Positions 1 to 6,446 of a stretch of 6,472 bases of DNA are shown here, one piece after another. Position numbers and translations under genes: made by a program. Origin of the DNA: a bacterium. Its GTDB lineage: Bacteria > UBP14 > UBA6098 > B30-G16. The notes under the pieces were generated by a model that saw nothing but the letters and a program-made list of their open reading frames with translations, was not told where the DNA came from and did no database searches. The stretch's first letter is position 1; the number at the start of each line of letters is the position of its first letter. The stretch covers positions 1 to 6,472 of the forward strand of contig QNEG01000090.1 of the NCBI GenBank assembly GCA_003645115.1. Reading direction: 5' to 3'.

Positions 1-2
1 AT

Positions 3-179
3 ATTATCGATATCAATACAAATATTATTATTATATCGGTCCAAACTTTCGAACCACCGCAAAATTCTAATCCAACATTCATCTGGAAACCGGATAAATC
101 GATTTCATCGGGGATATATCTTATCAGAGCGACAATCGGCACCAGGAAAATAATCAAACGCGCAGTGCTGGTAAGATAA
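3..179 (+). CDS. C-terminal fragment of a secreted protein with a T9SS-type sorting tail (5' end outside window)
   Basis: An open frame runs in from the left edge and ends at TAA 177-179, giving 58 residues. The fragment opens with a hydrophobic strand (IIDINTNIIIISVQ), has FIWKPDKSISSGIYLIRA in the middle and ends TRKIIKRAVLVR. This follows the known layout of Por-secretion/T9SS type A tails with a FlgD-like Ig fold: an IYDINGR-like strand, an H/F-x-W-x-x strand, an SSGIY(F/L)xR strand and a short basic end. It aligns in order with the tail of the large minus-strand gene here (SGVYFYRLTAG, then a basic MMLIK end), though the sequence has diverged strongly. The usual GR turn after IIDIN is replaced by TN, so the signal is degenerate or belongs to a different subfamily. 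The body of the protein lies outside the window, so its function is unknown; the tail alone suggests export across the outer membrane. The gene converges on the large gene with a 109-bp gap. Confidence 0.8.
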   Translation: MIDINTNIIIISVQTFEPPQNSNPTFIWKPDKSISSGIYLIRATIGTRKIIKRAVLVR

Positions 180-288
180 AACAATCTGAACCATTATCTA
201 CAACCTATCTTAATTGCACATAAAAAAGCGGTTCCCCTTTGGCGAGGAACCGCTTGCAATTTATATCGTCCAACTAATGAATGGACGA
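180..288. other. Convergent intergenic region with two hairpins
   Basis: This is the only space between the two genes, which end facing each other. It holds a 10-bp terminator stem and most of an 8-bp hairpin that abuts the stop codon of the minus-strand gene. I see no small ORF with a ribosome binding site and no tRNA-like fold. Confidence 0.8.
222..255 (-). terminator. Rho-independent terminator of the large secreted-protein gene
   Basis: A perfect 10-bp inverted repeat, AAGCGGTTCC (226-235) and GGAACCGCTT (246-255), encloses a 10-nt loop. Read on the minus strand, the stem is followed directly by a run of six T (complement of A222-227, overlapping the last two stem bases), the classic intrinsic-terminator layout. 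It starts 33 nt past the stop codon of the minus-strand gene. On the plus strand the bases after the stem (GCAATTTATAT) form only a poor U-tract, so termination of the upstream plus-strand gene here is possible but weaker. Confidence 0.9.
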
Positions 289-289
289 T
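265..289 (-). repeat. Inverted repeat (hairpin) abutting the stop codon of the large gene
   Basis: ATCGTCCA (265-272) and TGGACGAT (282-289) are perfect 8-bp complements around a 9-nt loop. On the minus strand the hairpin begins at the last base of the TAA stop (291-289) and sits just upstream of the terminator. There is no T-run after it in that direction, so it is not a terminator by itself. It could protect the mRNA 3' end or contribute to termination from the plus strand; that role is inferred. Confidence 0.6.
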
Positions 290-3200
290 TACTTAATCAG
301 CATCATCTTTCTGGTCTCATTCATTCTACCAGCGGTCAGTCGGTAGAAATATACTCCACTGGAAACCTCACTGCCATCGACATTCTTACCATTCCAGACG
401 ATGGTATGATATCCAGCTTCCAGTTCTCCATTTACCAGCGTTTTCACCACTCGACCATTTATATCCAGGATATCCAGCGATACATTTTCATCCACAGGAA
501 GGGCGAAAGAAATCTCGGTAGTAGCATTGAATGGGTTCGGAGTATTCTGCATCAAAGCGAATTTCTTGGGGAGTTTGTCGTCCTCGGCACCGAGAGCAGA
601 AGCGTTTACTATTACATACAGTGTTCGTGTTCCGGAGAAAGTGAAGCTATAATGGTCGATTTCTCTCATATTGACATACTCATCAGCCACTGGGTCGTAG
701 AGCTGGAATTGATATCCTTCATAAATCTGGTTCATACCCTGTGAGCAATCTGTGCCATTAGGGATATGATCCATAGGCCAAGATATCAGGACATCATCGC
801 CAGTGCTGGCGTTATCTATAATGATTTCCCAGGTTTTCATAGTGCCATCTGCCATCACACCTTTCAAATCTCGCATCAACGCATAACCCTCGCAAGCGAA
901 GCTGAGATAATCATCGGTCATAGTAGGTGGCACCAGTGCATCCCAGTCGGGATCGAAGCCATCGGTGGCGGCAGTTTCTAAACCCAGATAATTCCATTTA
1001 TCCTCAGTAGAACCGACCGTAACGCCCATTCTGAGTATGAATTCAGGTAGAGCTTCGTCCATCTTGGATTGTTTCGTCTTGGCGAGAACAGGGAATATAC
1101 CGTTATTTCTCACCGGCAGGACTCCGATTTCACCGGGTTCCACTACCACGAAGAATCCCTCGAATGGGTCGATATATCTATCTGCACCGGTTGGCAATCC
1201 AGGAGAATAACTTCCACCATCGCCATTGTAATATGTGGGATATAATCCATCGAATAGTGCATCTGCCACTATGTTATCCCAGTCGATACGGGTATTAACT
1301 GGATTTCCGACCAGGTTCCAGCCCTCATAAGCAGAACCGGGATAGTATGGTAAATTCATAGTGAAATCATCATAATAAGGTGCGCCGATTACATCGATTC
1401 TTGCGTGATCGCGCCAAGCGAGCAGATAATAACCCACTCCGCGCTCGAATTGTGTCGGCACAGTCCACATTCCTCGTTCTGGGTCCCAGGCAAATATATT
1501 GGAATGCCCAGGCTCATTATAGAACGGAACTATATCATCGCAAAACTGGGTGTATATATTATTGGGTTCAGCATCCACGGGAACAGAAATCAGGTTCCAG
1601 CCCATTCGGATATCCCGGGAAATTGTGATTTGCGCAGGATAGTTTAATATAGTATCACCCTCGTAAGTGAACACTATATCGAAATCGTAGATACCGGGAG
1701 CACCCAATCCAGAGGATACAATATATATAGTGGTGCAAGCATTAGCTGGGATAGTAACCGAAGTCGGGACGATAGCGACACCTGGCGGAGCAGCTCCACC
1801 TGGAATTTCCACTGCGTATGCTTTTTCCTGATTCATCGAAACGAACCACAGCAGACCATTGGCATCGACCTCACAGCCTGCCAGTGCATAATCTCCGAGT
1901 TCATCGAAGGTGAATACATTGAGAATGTATCCGGTTGCTGGATCGAATTCGAATATGTGGTTATCCGCATCGTTTATACAGCACCACACTGTCCTTCTGG
2001 TAGGATGGAACGATACTCCAGCAGGTCCAGAATAAGGACCAGAATAAGGACTAGCCCAGGCGCGGATTATCTCACCGGGATTATCCCAGGTGGTGCCTTT
2101 TATCTCGTATATTACATCATCGTTCCAGCCAGCAATATAAAATATATCCAGTGCGGCATCGTATCCAACACCTCTCTGTGAGACGAAATCCCACCAACCG
2201 GTGGGGTCGGTGAGTGTGCTGATAACGGTGCCATCGTGTGGGTCCCACTGATATAGTGCGTTATCGCCACCCACATTTACCTGCCAGATATATTCTCCAT
2301 CATAAGTCATATCTCCAGCGAAACCATCAGGAATTACTGGCGACCAAGTGGCATTGTAAAATGTCCCAGTAAATTCACCATCGGAATCGTATTTAAGATT
2401 TTTTGCTCCAGTGGCTGTAATAGAACTAATCCAGTAATTATATGCTGTATGCAAACCGATACAGCCAAATCCCCATGGTGTTGAAGCTTCCGGTGCAAGC
2501 TCGAAAGAATCCACTATCTCGCCGACAGCTTTGCCAGAGAATGAAGTGGTCATCGCTTCACCTCTACCGCTTGTGCGATTATTATTCGCTATTAAACGGC
2601 TCTTGGAAAGATACTCATCCAGATTGTCGATATCTATTTCATTCAATTTCTTTCCAGTTATATCGTAATATTCACTGGAAGGAGTAGAACGGAATAGTCC
2701 GCCTTCTTCGGTGGGTGGAGCAATACCGATTCCCAATGTGATTGGTTCATCATTGGGATTGCAAATGGTGAAATACGCACTATCGTCTTCACCATAAGCT
2801 AATCCGGCGACCAATCCACCCTCTTCCAAACTGGGGTCGATTATGAACTGATTAAGTGGAATATATATTGGACCGGATGTATCATTCTGTGCGATAACTG
2901 TATTCACATAATTGGGTGCATATCCGTATGCAAAGCCATTCACCGGATAATATCCTGCGGGAATACCACAAAGGACGAAATAGCCACTGGCATCTGTGGT
3001 AGTGGAAACTCCACCAGCAGTAACAGTAGCACCGGAAATCACATTAAATGTCTCTGCATCATATACATATCCTTTGACACAACCCTCGGGTTGTGGAAGA
3101 ACAGGGAATAATACATCATCTACATACCAACCAGCATAAGAAGATACACTGGAATCGGTTCCCAGACGAAATCTGATATGAGTGATAGAACCAGTATATG

Positions 3201-6200
3201 CAGACAGGTCGATTCTCGCATAGGTCCAATCGCTCGTGGTGCCCGTATAACCTGGTTCGCCAGAAAGTCCAAAAATACTATTATCATCATATCCACCATC
3301 GGGATAGACAATAATCCAATTTGTTCCACCATCGGTGGATACGGAAATATTTCCACCATCCCAAGAATTTTCCATATCATACCAGTGATAGAAATCTATT
3401 TCTGTAATAAGTGATGAATATGATGAGATGTCGTATATTAGTTTCCAATCGGCATCATTTACATAGTCGTCATCGAGGTCTGTTCCCCAGCAATTGACAC
3501 CGGAATGTGCGGCACTTGGGCCCCAGGTTGGAGTTCCCCATTCCCATGCGCCGGTTGTAGGATCGGGCACGAATCCGCCATCATCAGCCTCGAAATCTAT
3601 ATATAATGGCTCCGGACTCAAGAATATAGTATCCACATAAGTGGTCTCATCGGCGACTACATTAAATAGTGATGATGTCTGTGTTCCATAAGTGAAATAA
3701 CTTGCCATAACCGCATAAGTTCCAGCTTCGACAGCCTCGAAGAAATATCCACCGGATGCATCACTAAGAGTATCGAAATCTGTTCCCAGAAGTTCACACA
3801 GGATGCCAGCATCGGCGCCAGGAGTATCGGTAAGGTCAACATATCCAAGGACATAACCCATCGGGCGTCTGTTGAGGATGAAATTGACTACCAATGTTTC
3901 TCCCTCCGCAATGGAAACACTGCTGGATTCTGGTGCCCAGGCAGGTTCCTTGGAAGCGGTTACTATATAATCACCGGGAGCGACTAATAAGGTATAGGAA
4001 CCATCGGAAGCAGTAATATAAGATGATGTAATCGGTCCATCGGCAACAACACTAACACCACTATGGTCGGATTCTCCGCTGAGTATCACATTCCCGCGAA
4101 TTACTGCATAAGATGTAAGATGGGCATCGATTGCCACATCATCTATATACCAACCGGGATAAACACCAGAACCATCGGAACCGAAATGCCATCTAACCAT
4201 AACATCAGGAACGCCTGCATATACGGAAAGGTCGAATTGAGCTTGAGTCCAGGTAGTGCCATCACCAGAATAACCATCTTCACCAGAAAGAGCAGAAGCT
4301 ACTATCCCGGATGCAGGATAACCGCCATCGGGAGTAATAACATTCCAAGAGCTACCACCATCGGTAGAAATTTTAATGTTTCCACCATCATAAGGGGTTC
4401 CATAAAATCCTTCTTCGATATCATACCACTGCCAGTATGTTAACACAATAGGTGGTTCGAATGAAGAGAAATCGAAACTTGCAGTTTCCAGTCTATAATC
4501 GGCATTGTTTCCATAATTGCCATCCAAACCGGTTGCCCATACATTAATACCACTATGAGCCGCTGCCGGACCATAAGTGGGTTCTCCCCATTCCCATCCA
4601 CCGGTAGTCGGATTGGGAGTCAGATTACCATCATCGCCCTCGAAATCACTCTGATAAACAGTAGCAATAGGTAATCTGCTGAGTGAGAAATTAACATCCA
4701 CAGTTTCATCTACCGCCACCACCACAGCATAGGATGTCTCCGATTCCCAATAGAATCCATTGAATGCATAGACATCGTAAGTTCCCTCGGTAACGGTCAG
4801 TTCATAATATCCGGATGGGTCGGTATATGCGGTAAAGCTTGCACCATCCATCGCAGTAACTTCCACACCGCTATGGTCGGTTTCGCCCTCTAAAGTAACA
4901 TAACCTCGAATTAATCCTGCAGGTGGCATAGTAGGAGTATATTTTATTGCGGATGGACCGGGTTCGAGCGCTGCTGCTCCATCCACTACCCAAGTTTCTG
5001 TTCCATAGGTGCCATCATAAAGATATTCCACACCGATAGTGCCATCTTCATTTTCTATTCCCAGAGTGGCATCATCCAATCCGGTAGCATCGATAGTCTC
5101 GTATTTCACGATTATTTCACCGTTTCCGCCGGGTTCATCGCAGGCTGCGGGATTAATTAACATTACCTCGAAATTGTAATATATCGAGCCACTCAATTCA
5201 CGAGCATTATACCATTCTATTATGAATGTATCGCCGGCAGAATAAGAATATACTGCGCCATCGGACATAGTCAGGTCATCCCATAATGGTGCAACAAAGC
5301 AATCTATTTCCCCACCAGTGGTAGGAATTGACTCATTCCAGTAAGCATCAGTTCCAGGGTCTGCACCGAATACCAACCAGCCATTTGTTCCCACCCAGAT
5401 AGTGCTATAATCGTTTCCATAGAATCGGAATACAAATGGCAGTGATATCGATGTCCTATCATCGTCGGAACTTATACCAAGATCGGCGCCCACACCTGTA
5501 ATATCACGGAATACATTGTCCGGTGCTTCAGGATATGGGTCGGTATTATCATAGGCGTAATAATTGCCCTGGACTACCAGTTCGAAAGTATCGGAATATC
5601 CCATACTGGATGGAATGTAAGTATCCTCGGCGGAGAAATAATAACTTACGGTGGACCATCCTGGCTGACCGGGAATTTCGCCCACATAAGTTCCTCTGCC
5701 ATTCCCATCGATAACATCGGGGGACATACTGATACAGGTATAAGTTCCCGAGTATCCAGCACCTCTATCCACATCGTAGCAAATTTCTGCCGATGATGGA
5801 CTGACACCGGTGGCATCGTCGATATAAACAGTCTCTGGGAAACTGGCATATGTATATGGATAAACTGCGTGGAAATATGTGGCGTGGTCGAAATTAGGTG
5901 GAGCCGGCTCGGACATATAAAGTCCCACCCAAATAGAGTCCACCATCATATTCAGTCCATTGTAAATTTGATATAGGAAACCGATTTTCGTGGTTCCTGA
6001 AAGTGGAGTCGAAAGATTGTCGATTCTGAATTTTTCTGTCGCCACTTCTGTTCCGGATGCTGCGGGATAGACCGCTACTGTCTCAGCCCAGGTTACTCCA
6101 TTATCGGTGGAAATAGCTACCAGTGCCTCACCGGTATTCCCACTCCAGTGACCGATTTGATACCAGTAATTAAGGATAATAGAGTCTGCAGCTGCTGTTC

Positions 6201-6441
6201 CATCGAATGAAGGTGTAATCAACCAATCGTTCTCGGTTTCCACACCATTTCCATCGATTTGAGCCACTTCATTACCAGCCGGGCGATACCAGGAATTAGC
6301 ACCGCCTAAATCCTCGGTAGTCCAACCCGCTGGTGGAAATGATGGGTCCACAAAATTCTCCGGTCCCACAAGGTAGCTCGAAGGCTGAGCAATAATCAAA
6401 CCCACGAGCAGAAAGATAAACCACACACTTCGCTTCAACAT
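289..6441 (-). CDS. Giant multidomain secreted adhesin-like protein with T9SS-type sorting tail
   Basis: Encodes 2,050 residues. A signal peptide (1-18) is followed by a choice-of-anchor-J/cleaved-adhesin-like domain J1 (about 28-175), an Ig/FN3-like domain (185-291, possible disulfide C221-C236), a nidogen-like sandwich (293-503), CpD1 (carboxypeptidase-regulatory-like, 508-589), J2 (596-771), CpD2 (779-858), CpD3 (862-942), J3 (946-1112), CpD4 (1120-1198), an ASH/BACON-like spacer (1200-1245), a polar linker (1247-1308), a propeller-like region (1310-1549), an Ig-like spacer (1554-1608), a GWNL region (1613-1777), a sandwich (1797-1948) and the sorting tail (1956-2050). The three J domains share an STD(N/G)G-x-x-W core (W118, W699, W1042). 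I see no protease, glycosidase or other catalytic motif. In known families such J domains occur in gingipain and HagA adhesin regions, so binding to protein, glycan or cell surfaces is the likely role; this is inferred from architecture. The start is supported by a strong ribosome binding site and an immediate signal peptide. The gene stands alone and has its own terminator. Domain limits are judged by eye. Confidence 0.95.
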   Translation of the reverse strand: MLKRSVWFIFLLVGLIIAQPSSYLVGPENFVDPSFPPAGWTTEDLGGANSWYRPAGNEVAQIDGNGVETENDWLITPSFDGTAAADSIILNYWYQIGHWSGNTGEALVAISTDNGVTWAETVAVYPAASGTEVATEKFRIDNLSTPLSGTTKIGFLYQIYNGLNMMVDSIWVGLYMSEPAPPNFDHATYFHAVYPYTYASFPETVYIDDATGVSPSSAEICYDVDRGAGYSGTYTCISMSPDVIDGNGRGTYVGEIPGQPGWSTVSYYFSAEDTYIPSSMGYSDTFELVVQGNYYAYDNTDPYPEAPDNVFRDITGVGADLGISSDDDRTSISLPFVFRFYGNDYSTIWVGTNGWLVFGADPGTDAYWNESIPTTGGEIDCFVAPLWDDLTMSDGAVYSYSAGDTFIIEWYNARELSGSIYYNFEVMLINPAACDEPGGNGEIIVKYETIDATGLDDATLGIENEDGTIGVEYLYDGTYGTETWVVDGAAALEPGPSAIKYTPTMPPAGLIRGYVTLEGETDHSGVEVTAMDGASFTAYTDPSGYYELTVTEGTYDVYAFNGFYWESETSYAVVVAVDETVDVNFSLSRLPIATVYQSDFEGDDGNLTPNPTTGGWEWGEPTYGPAAAHSGINVWATGLDGNYGNNADYRLETASFDFSSFEPPIVLTYWQWYDIEEGFYGTPYDGGNIKISTDGGSSWNVITPDGGYPASGIVASALSGEDGYSGDGTTWTQAQFDLSVYAGVPDVMVRWHFGSDGSGVYPGWYIDDVAIDAHLTSYAVIRGNVILSGESDHSGVSVVADGPITSSYITASDGSYTLLVAPGDYIVTASKEPAWAPESSSVSIAEGETLVVNFILNRRPMGYVLGYVDLTDTPGADAGILCELLGTDFDTLSDASGGYFFEAVEAGTYAVMASYFTYGTQTSSLFNVVADETTYVDTIFLSPEPLYIDFEADDGGFVPDPTTGAWEWGTPTWGPSAAHSGVNCWGTDLDDDYVNDADWKLIYDISSYSSLITEIDFYHWYDMENSWDGGNISVSTDGGTNWIIVYPDGGYDDNSIFGLSGEPGYTGTTSDWTYARIDLSAYTGSITHIRFRLGTDSSVSSYAGWYVDDVLFPVLPQPEGCVKGYVYDAETFNVISGATVTAGGVSTTTDASGYFVLCGIPAGYYPVNGFAYGYAPNYVNTVIAQNDTSGPIYIPLNQFIIDPSLEEGGLVAGLAYGEDDSAYFTICNPNDEPITLGIGIAPPTEEGGLFRSTPSSEYYDITGKKLNEIDIDNLDEYLSKSRLIANNNRTSGRGEAMTTSFSGKAVGEIVDSFELAPEASTPWGFGCIGLHTAYNYWISSITATGAKNLKYDSDGEFTGTFYNATWSPVIPDGFAGDMTYDGEYIWQVNVGGDNALYQWDPHDGTVISTLTDPTGWWDFVSQRGVGYDAALDIFYIAGWNDDVIYEIKGTTWDNPGEIIRAWASPYSGPYSGPAGVSFHPTRRTVWCCINDADNHIFEFDPATGYILNVFTFDELGDYALAGCEVDANGLLWFVSMNQEKAYAVEIPGGAAPPGVAIVPTSVTIPANACTTIYIVSSGLGAPGIYDFDIVFTYEGDTILNYPAQITISRDIRMGWNLISVPVDAEPNNIYTQFCDDIVPFYNEPGHSNIFAWDPERGMWTVPTQFERGVGYYLLAWRDHARIDVIGAPYYDDFTMNLPYYPGSAYEGWNLVGNPVNTRIDWDNIVADALFDGLYPTYYNGDGGSYSPGLPTGADRYIDPFEGFFVVVEPGEIGVLPVRNNGIFPVLAKTKQSKMDEALPEFILRMGVTVGSTEDKWNYLGLETAATDGFDPDWDALVPPTMTDDYLSFACEGYALMRDLKGVMADGTMKTWEIIIDNASTGDDVLISWPMDHIPNGTDCSQGMNQIYEGYQFQLYDPVADEYVNMREIDHYSFTFSGTRTLYVIVNASALGAEDDKLPKKFALMQNTPNPFNATTEISFALPVDENVSLDILDINGRVVKTLVNGELEAGYHTIVWNGKNVDGSEVSSGVYFYRLTAGRMNETRKMMLIK
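292..576 (-). other. C-terminal T9SS-type sorting tail, FlgD-like Ig fold (residues 1956-2050)
   Basis: KLPKKFALMQNTPNPFNATT opens the domain, including the PNPFN hallmark (1968-1972) and the T-x-I-x-F strand. Then come VSLDILDINGRVVKTL with the GR turn at 1996-1997, AGYHTIVWNGKN (2009-2020), SGVYFYRLTAG (2028-2038) and a basic end, MMLIK. This is the typical type A Por-secretion tail that directs outer-membrane translocation and often surface attachment. The spacing is normal and no key position is missing. Confidence 0.92.
1111..1605 (-). other. Two-part GWNL region (residues 1613-1777)
   Basis: GWNLISVPV (1614-1622) and GWNLVGNPV (1707-1715) begin two related halves. The first continues with FAWDPERGMWT and ERGVGYYLLAW; the second with YPTYYNGDGGSYSP and PFEGFFVVV. 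GWNL(I/V)..P followed by W/Y-rich strands and a G-x-GY/GFF strand recurs just before sorting tails in secreted proteins of FCB-group and candidate-phylum bacteria. No biochemical role is known to me. Confidence 0.65.
1795..2514 (-). other. Beta-propeller-like region (residues 1310-1549)
   Basis: About five repeats of 30-50 residues can be drawn: 1322-1360, 1374-1413 (DMTYDGEYIWQVNVG then LYQWDPHDGTVIST), 1417-1468 (VGYDAALDIFYIAGW then IYEIKG), 1473-1518 (VSFHPTRRTVWCCIND then IFEFDPATGYI) and 1519-1549 (CEVDANGLLWFVS then AYAVEIP). Each has a D/P turn, a strand with an aromatic (W or F), and an I/L-x-x-(W/F)-(D)P strand, as in SMP-30/YncE/NHL-type propellers. No catalytic or metal-binding set stands out, so a binding or scaffold role is likely. 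Confidence 0.6.
2024..2047 (-). repeat. 12-bp tandem duplication inside the propeller
   Basis: GGTCCAGAATAA (2024-2035) is followed directly by GGACCAGAATAA (2036-2047), with 11 of 12 bases identical. It encodes a repeated SGPY/PYSG element (residues 1465-1473, PYSGPYSGP) between two propeller blades. It keeps the frame and probably arose by replication slippage in a loop. Confidence 0.75.
2518..2703 (-). other. Polar linker between the two halves of the protein (residues 1247-1308)
   Basis: Between the ASH/BACON-like spacer and the propeller lies a stretch rich in Lys, Asn, Ser and Thr (KKLNEIDIDNLDEYLSK and NNNRTSGRGEAMTTS). It lacks the alternating hydrophobic strands seen everywhere else in the protein and includes a short segment that could be helical. 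It is probably a flexible hinge and may be a site for proteolytic processing. No domain is recognised. Confidence 0.55.
2848..3084 (-). other. CpD4: carboxypeptidase-regulatory-like domain (residues 1120-1198)
   Basis: CVKGYVYDAETFNVISGATV begins the domain, followed by TTTDASGYFVLCGIPAGYYPV and a closing strand ending IYIPLNQ. This is the standard G-x-V-x-D-x-x-T...I-x-GA-x-V / T-D-x-x-G-x-(F/Y)-x-L-x-x-(I/V)-x-x-G-x-Y pattern. Among the four CpD domains here it fits the consensus best. Such domains usually serve as spacers or stalk elements in exported proteins. Confidence 0.8.
3106..4107 (-). repeat. Internal repeat copy 2: CpD2 + CpD3 + J3 (residues 779-1112)
   Basis: CpD2 repeats the IRG-x-V-x-L-x-GE-x-DHSGV motif of CpD1 at an offset of exactly 270 residues. 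CpD3 (862-942) has VLGYVDL, then TLSDASGGYFFEAVEAGTY, and is more distant. J3 repeats J2 at an offset of exactly 350 residues (FEADDGG, PTTGAWEWG, SAAHSG, VSTDGGTNW, GWYVDDV). The 80-residue difference between the two offsets equals one CpD domain, so copy 2 looks like copy 1 plus one inserted domain. Confidence 0.85.
4129..4920 (-). repeat. Internal repeat copy 1: CpD1 + J2 (residues 508-771)
   Basis: CpD1 opens IRGYVTLEGETDHSGVEVTA, followed by a T-x-x-x-GYYELTV strand and an EGTYDVYAF strand, the carboxypeptidase-regulatory-like (Ig-type) pattern. J2 follows with FEGDDG (600-605), PTTGGWEWG (611-619), AAHSG (627-631), ISTDGGSSW (691-699) and GWYIDDV (763-769). The same two-domain order recurs downstream in copy 2. 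Over residues 600-643 against 950-993 I count 29 identities in 44, and between 511-530 and 781-800, 14 in 20. Confidence 0.85.
4933..5565 (-). other. Nidogen-like beta-sandwich domain (residues 293-503)
   Basis: Key segments are SISLPFVFRFYG (331-342), STIWVGTNGWLVFG (346-359), CFVAPLWDDL (381-390), DTFIIEWYNAREL (404-416), YNFEVMLIN (422-430) and ATLGIENEDGTIGVEYLY (458-475). The run of LPF-x-F-x-FYG, V-x-xNGW-x-x-F, APLWDDL, a strand with IEWYN, and a TLGIEN turn is what one sees in nidogen-like extracellular sandwiches of adhesion proteins and of exported bacterial proteases. I assign it by pattern only; the ligand is unknown. Confidence 0.6.
5917..6360 (-). other. J1: choice-of-anchor-J / cleaved-adhesin-like domain (residues 28-175)
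   Basis: It begins ENFVDPSFPPAGW, the usual opening of cleaved-adhesin/choice-of-anchor-J domains (F..PSFPPAGW). NDWLITPSFD, a strand with ILNYWYQ, ISTDNGVTW (110-118) and a closing strand with MMVDSIWVGLY follow in the expected order. This jelly-roll fold is known from the adhesin regions of gingipains. J1 differs from J2 and J3, which open with a DDG...PTTG.WEWG motif, so it represents another branch of the family. Confidence 0.75.
6388..6441 (-). other. Signal peptide (Sec type)
   Basis: Residues 1-18 have a short basic n-region (MLKR), a hydrophobic core (VWFIFLLVGLII) and an alanine at 18 before Q19-P20, the likely cleavage point. There is no cysteine here, so it is not a lipoprotein signal. 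This fits Sec export to the periplasm before outer-membrane transport guided by the C-terminal tail. Confidence 0.9.
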
Positions 6442-6446
6442 TGTTC

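Noticed and set aside
214..744. Plus-strand open frame of 176 codons overlapping the 3' end of the large gene
   Set aside because: It starts with TTG at the foot of the terminator hairpin, has no ribosome binding site, runs wholly antisense to the clearly coding sorting tail and has no recognisable domain.
3120..3380. Minus-strand open frame of 86 codons in another frame, with a few hydrophobic segments
   Set aside because: It lies inside J3, whose own frame has clear family motifs; the second frame is a shadow.
4063..4443. Plus-strand open frame of 126 codons
   Set aside because: It is antisense to the CpD2/J2 region; the composition is what the reverse complement of the real gene would give, and there is no ribosome binding site or domain.
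3106..4920. Internal DNA repeats considered as a mobile-element or CRISPR signature
   Set aside because: The repeats are in frame, protein-level and diverged, matching domain duplication; there are no terminal inverted repeats, transposase or regular spacers.
5706..5781. Cysteines 221 and 236 considered as part of a metal or catalytic site
   Set aside because: They sit 15 residues apart in an Ig/FN3-like domain with no partner histidine or acidic cluster; a structural disulfide is the simpler reading.
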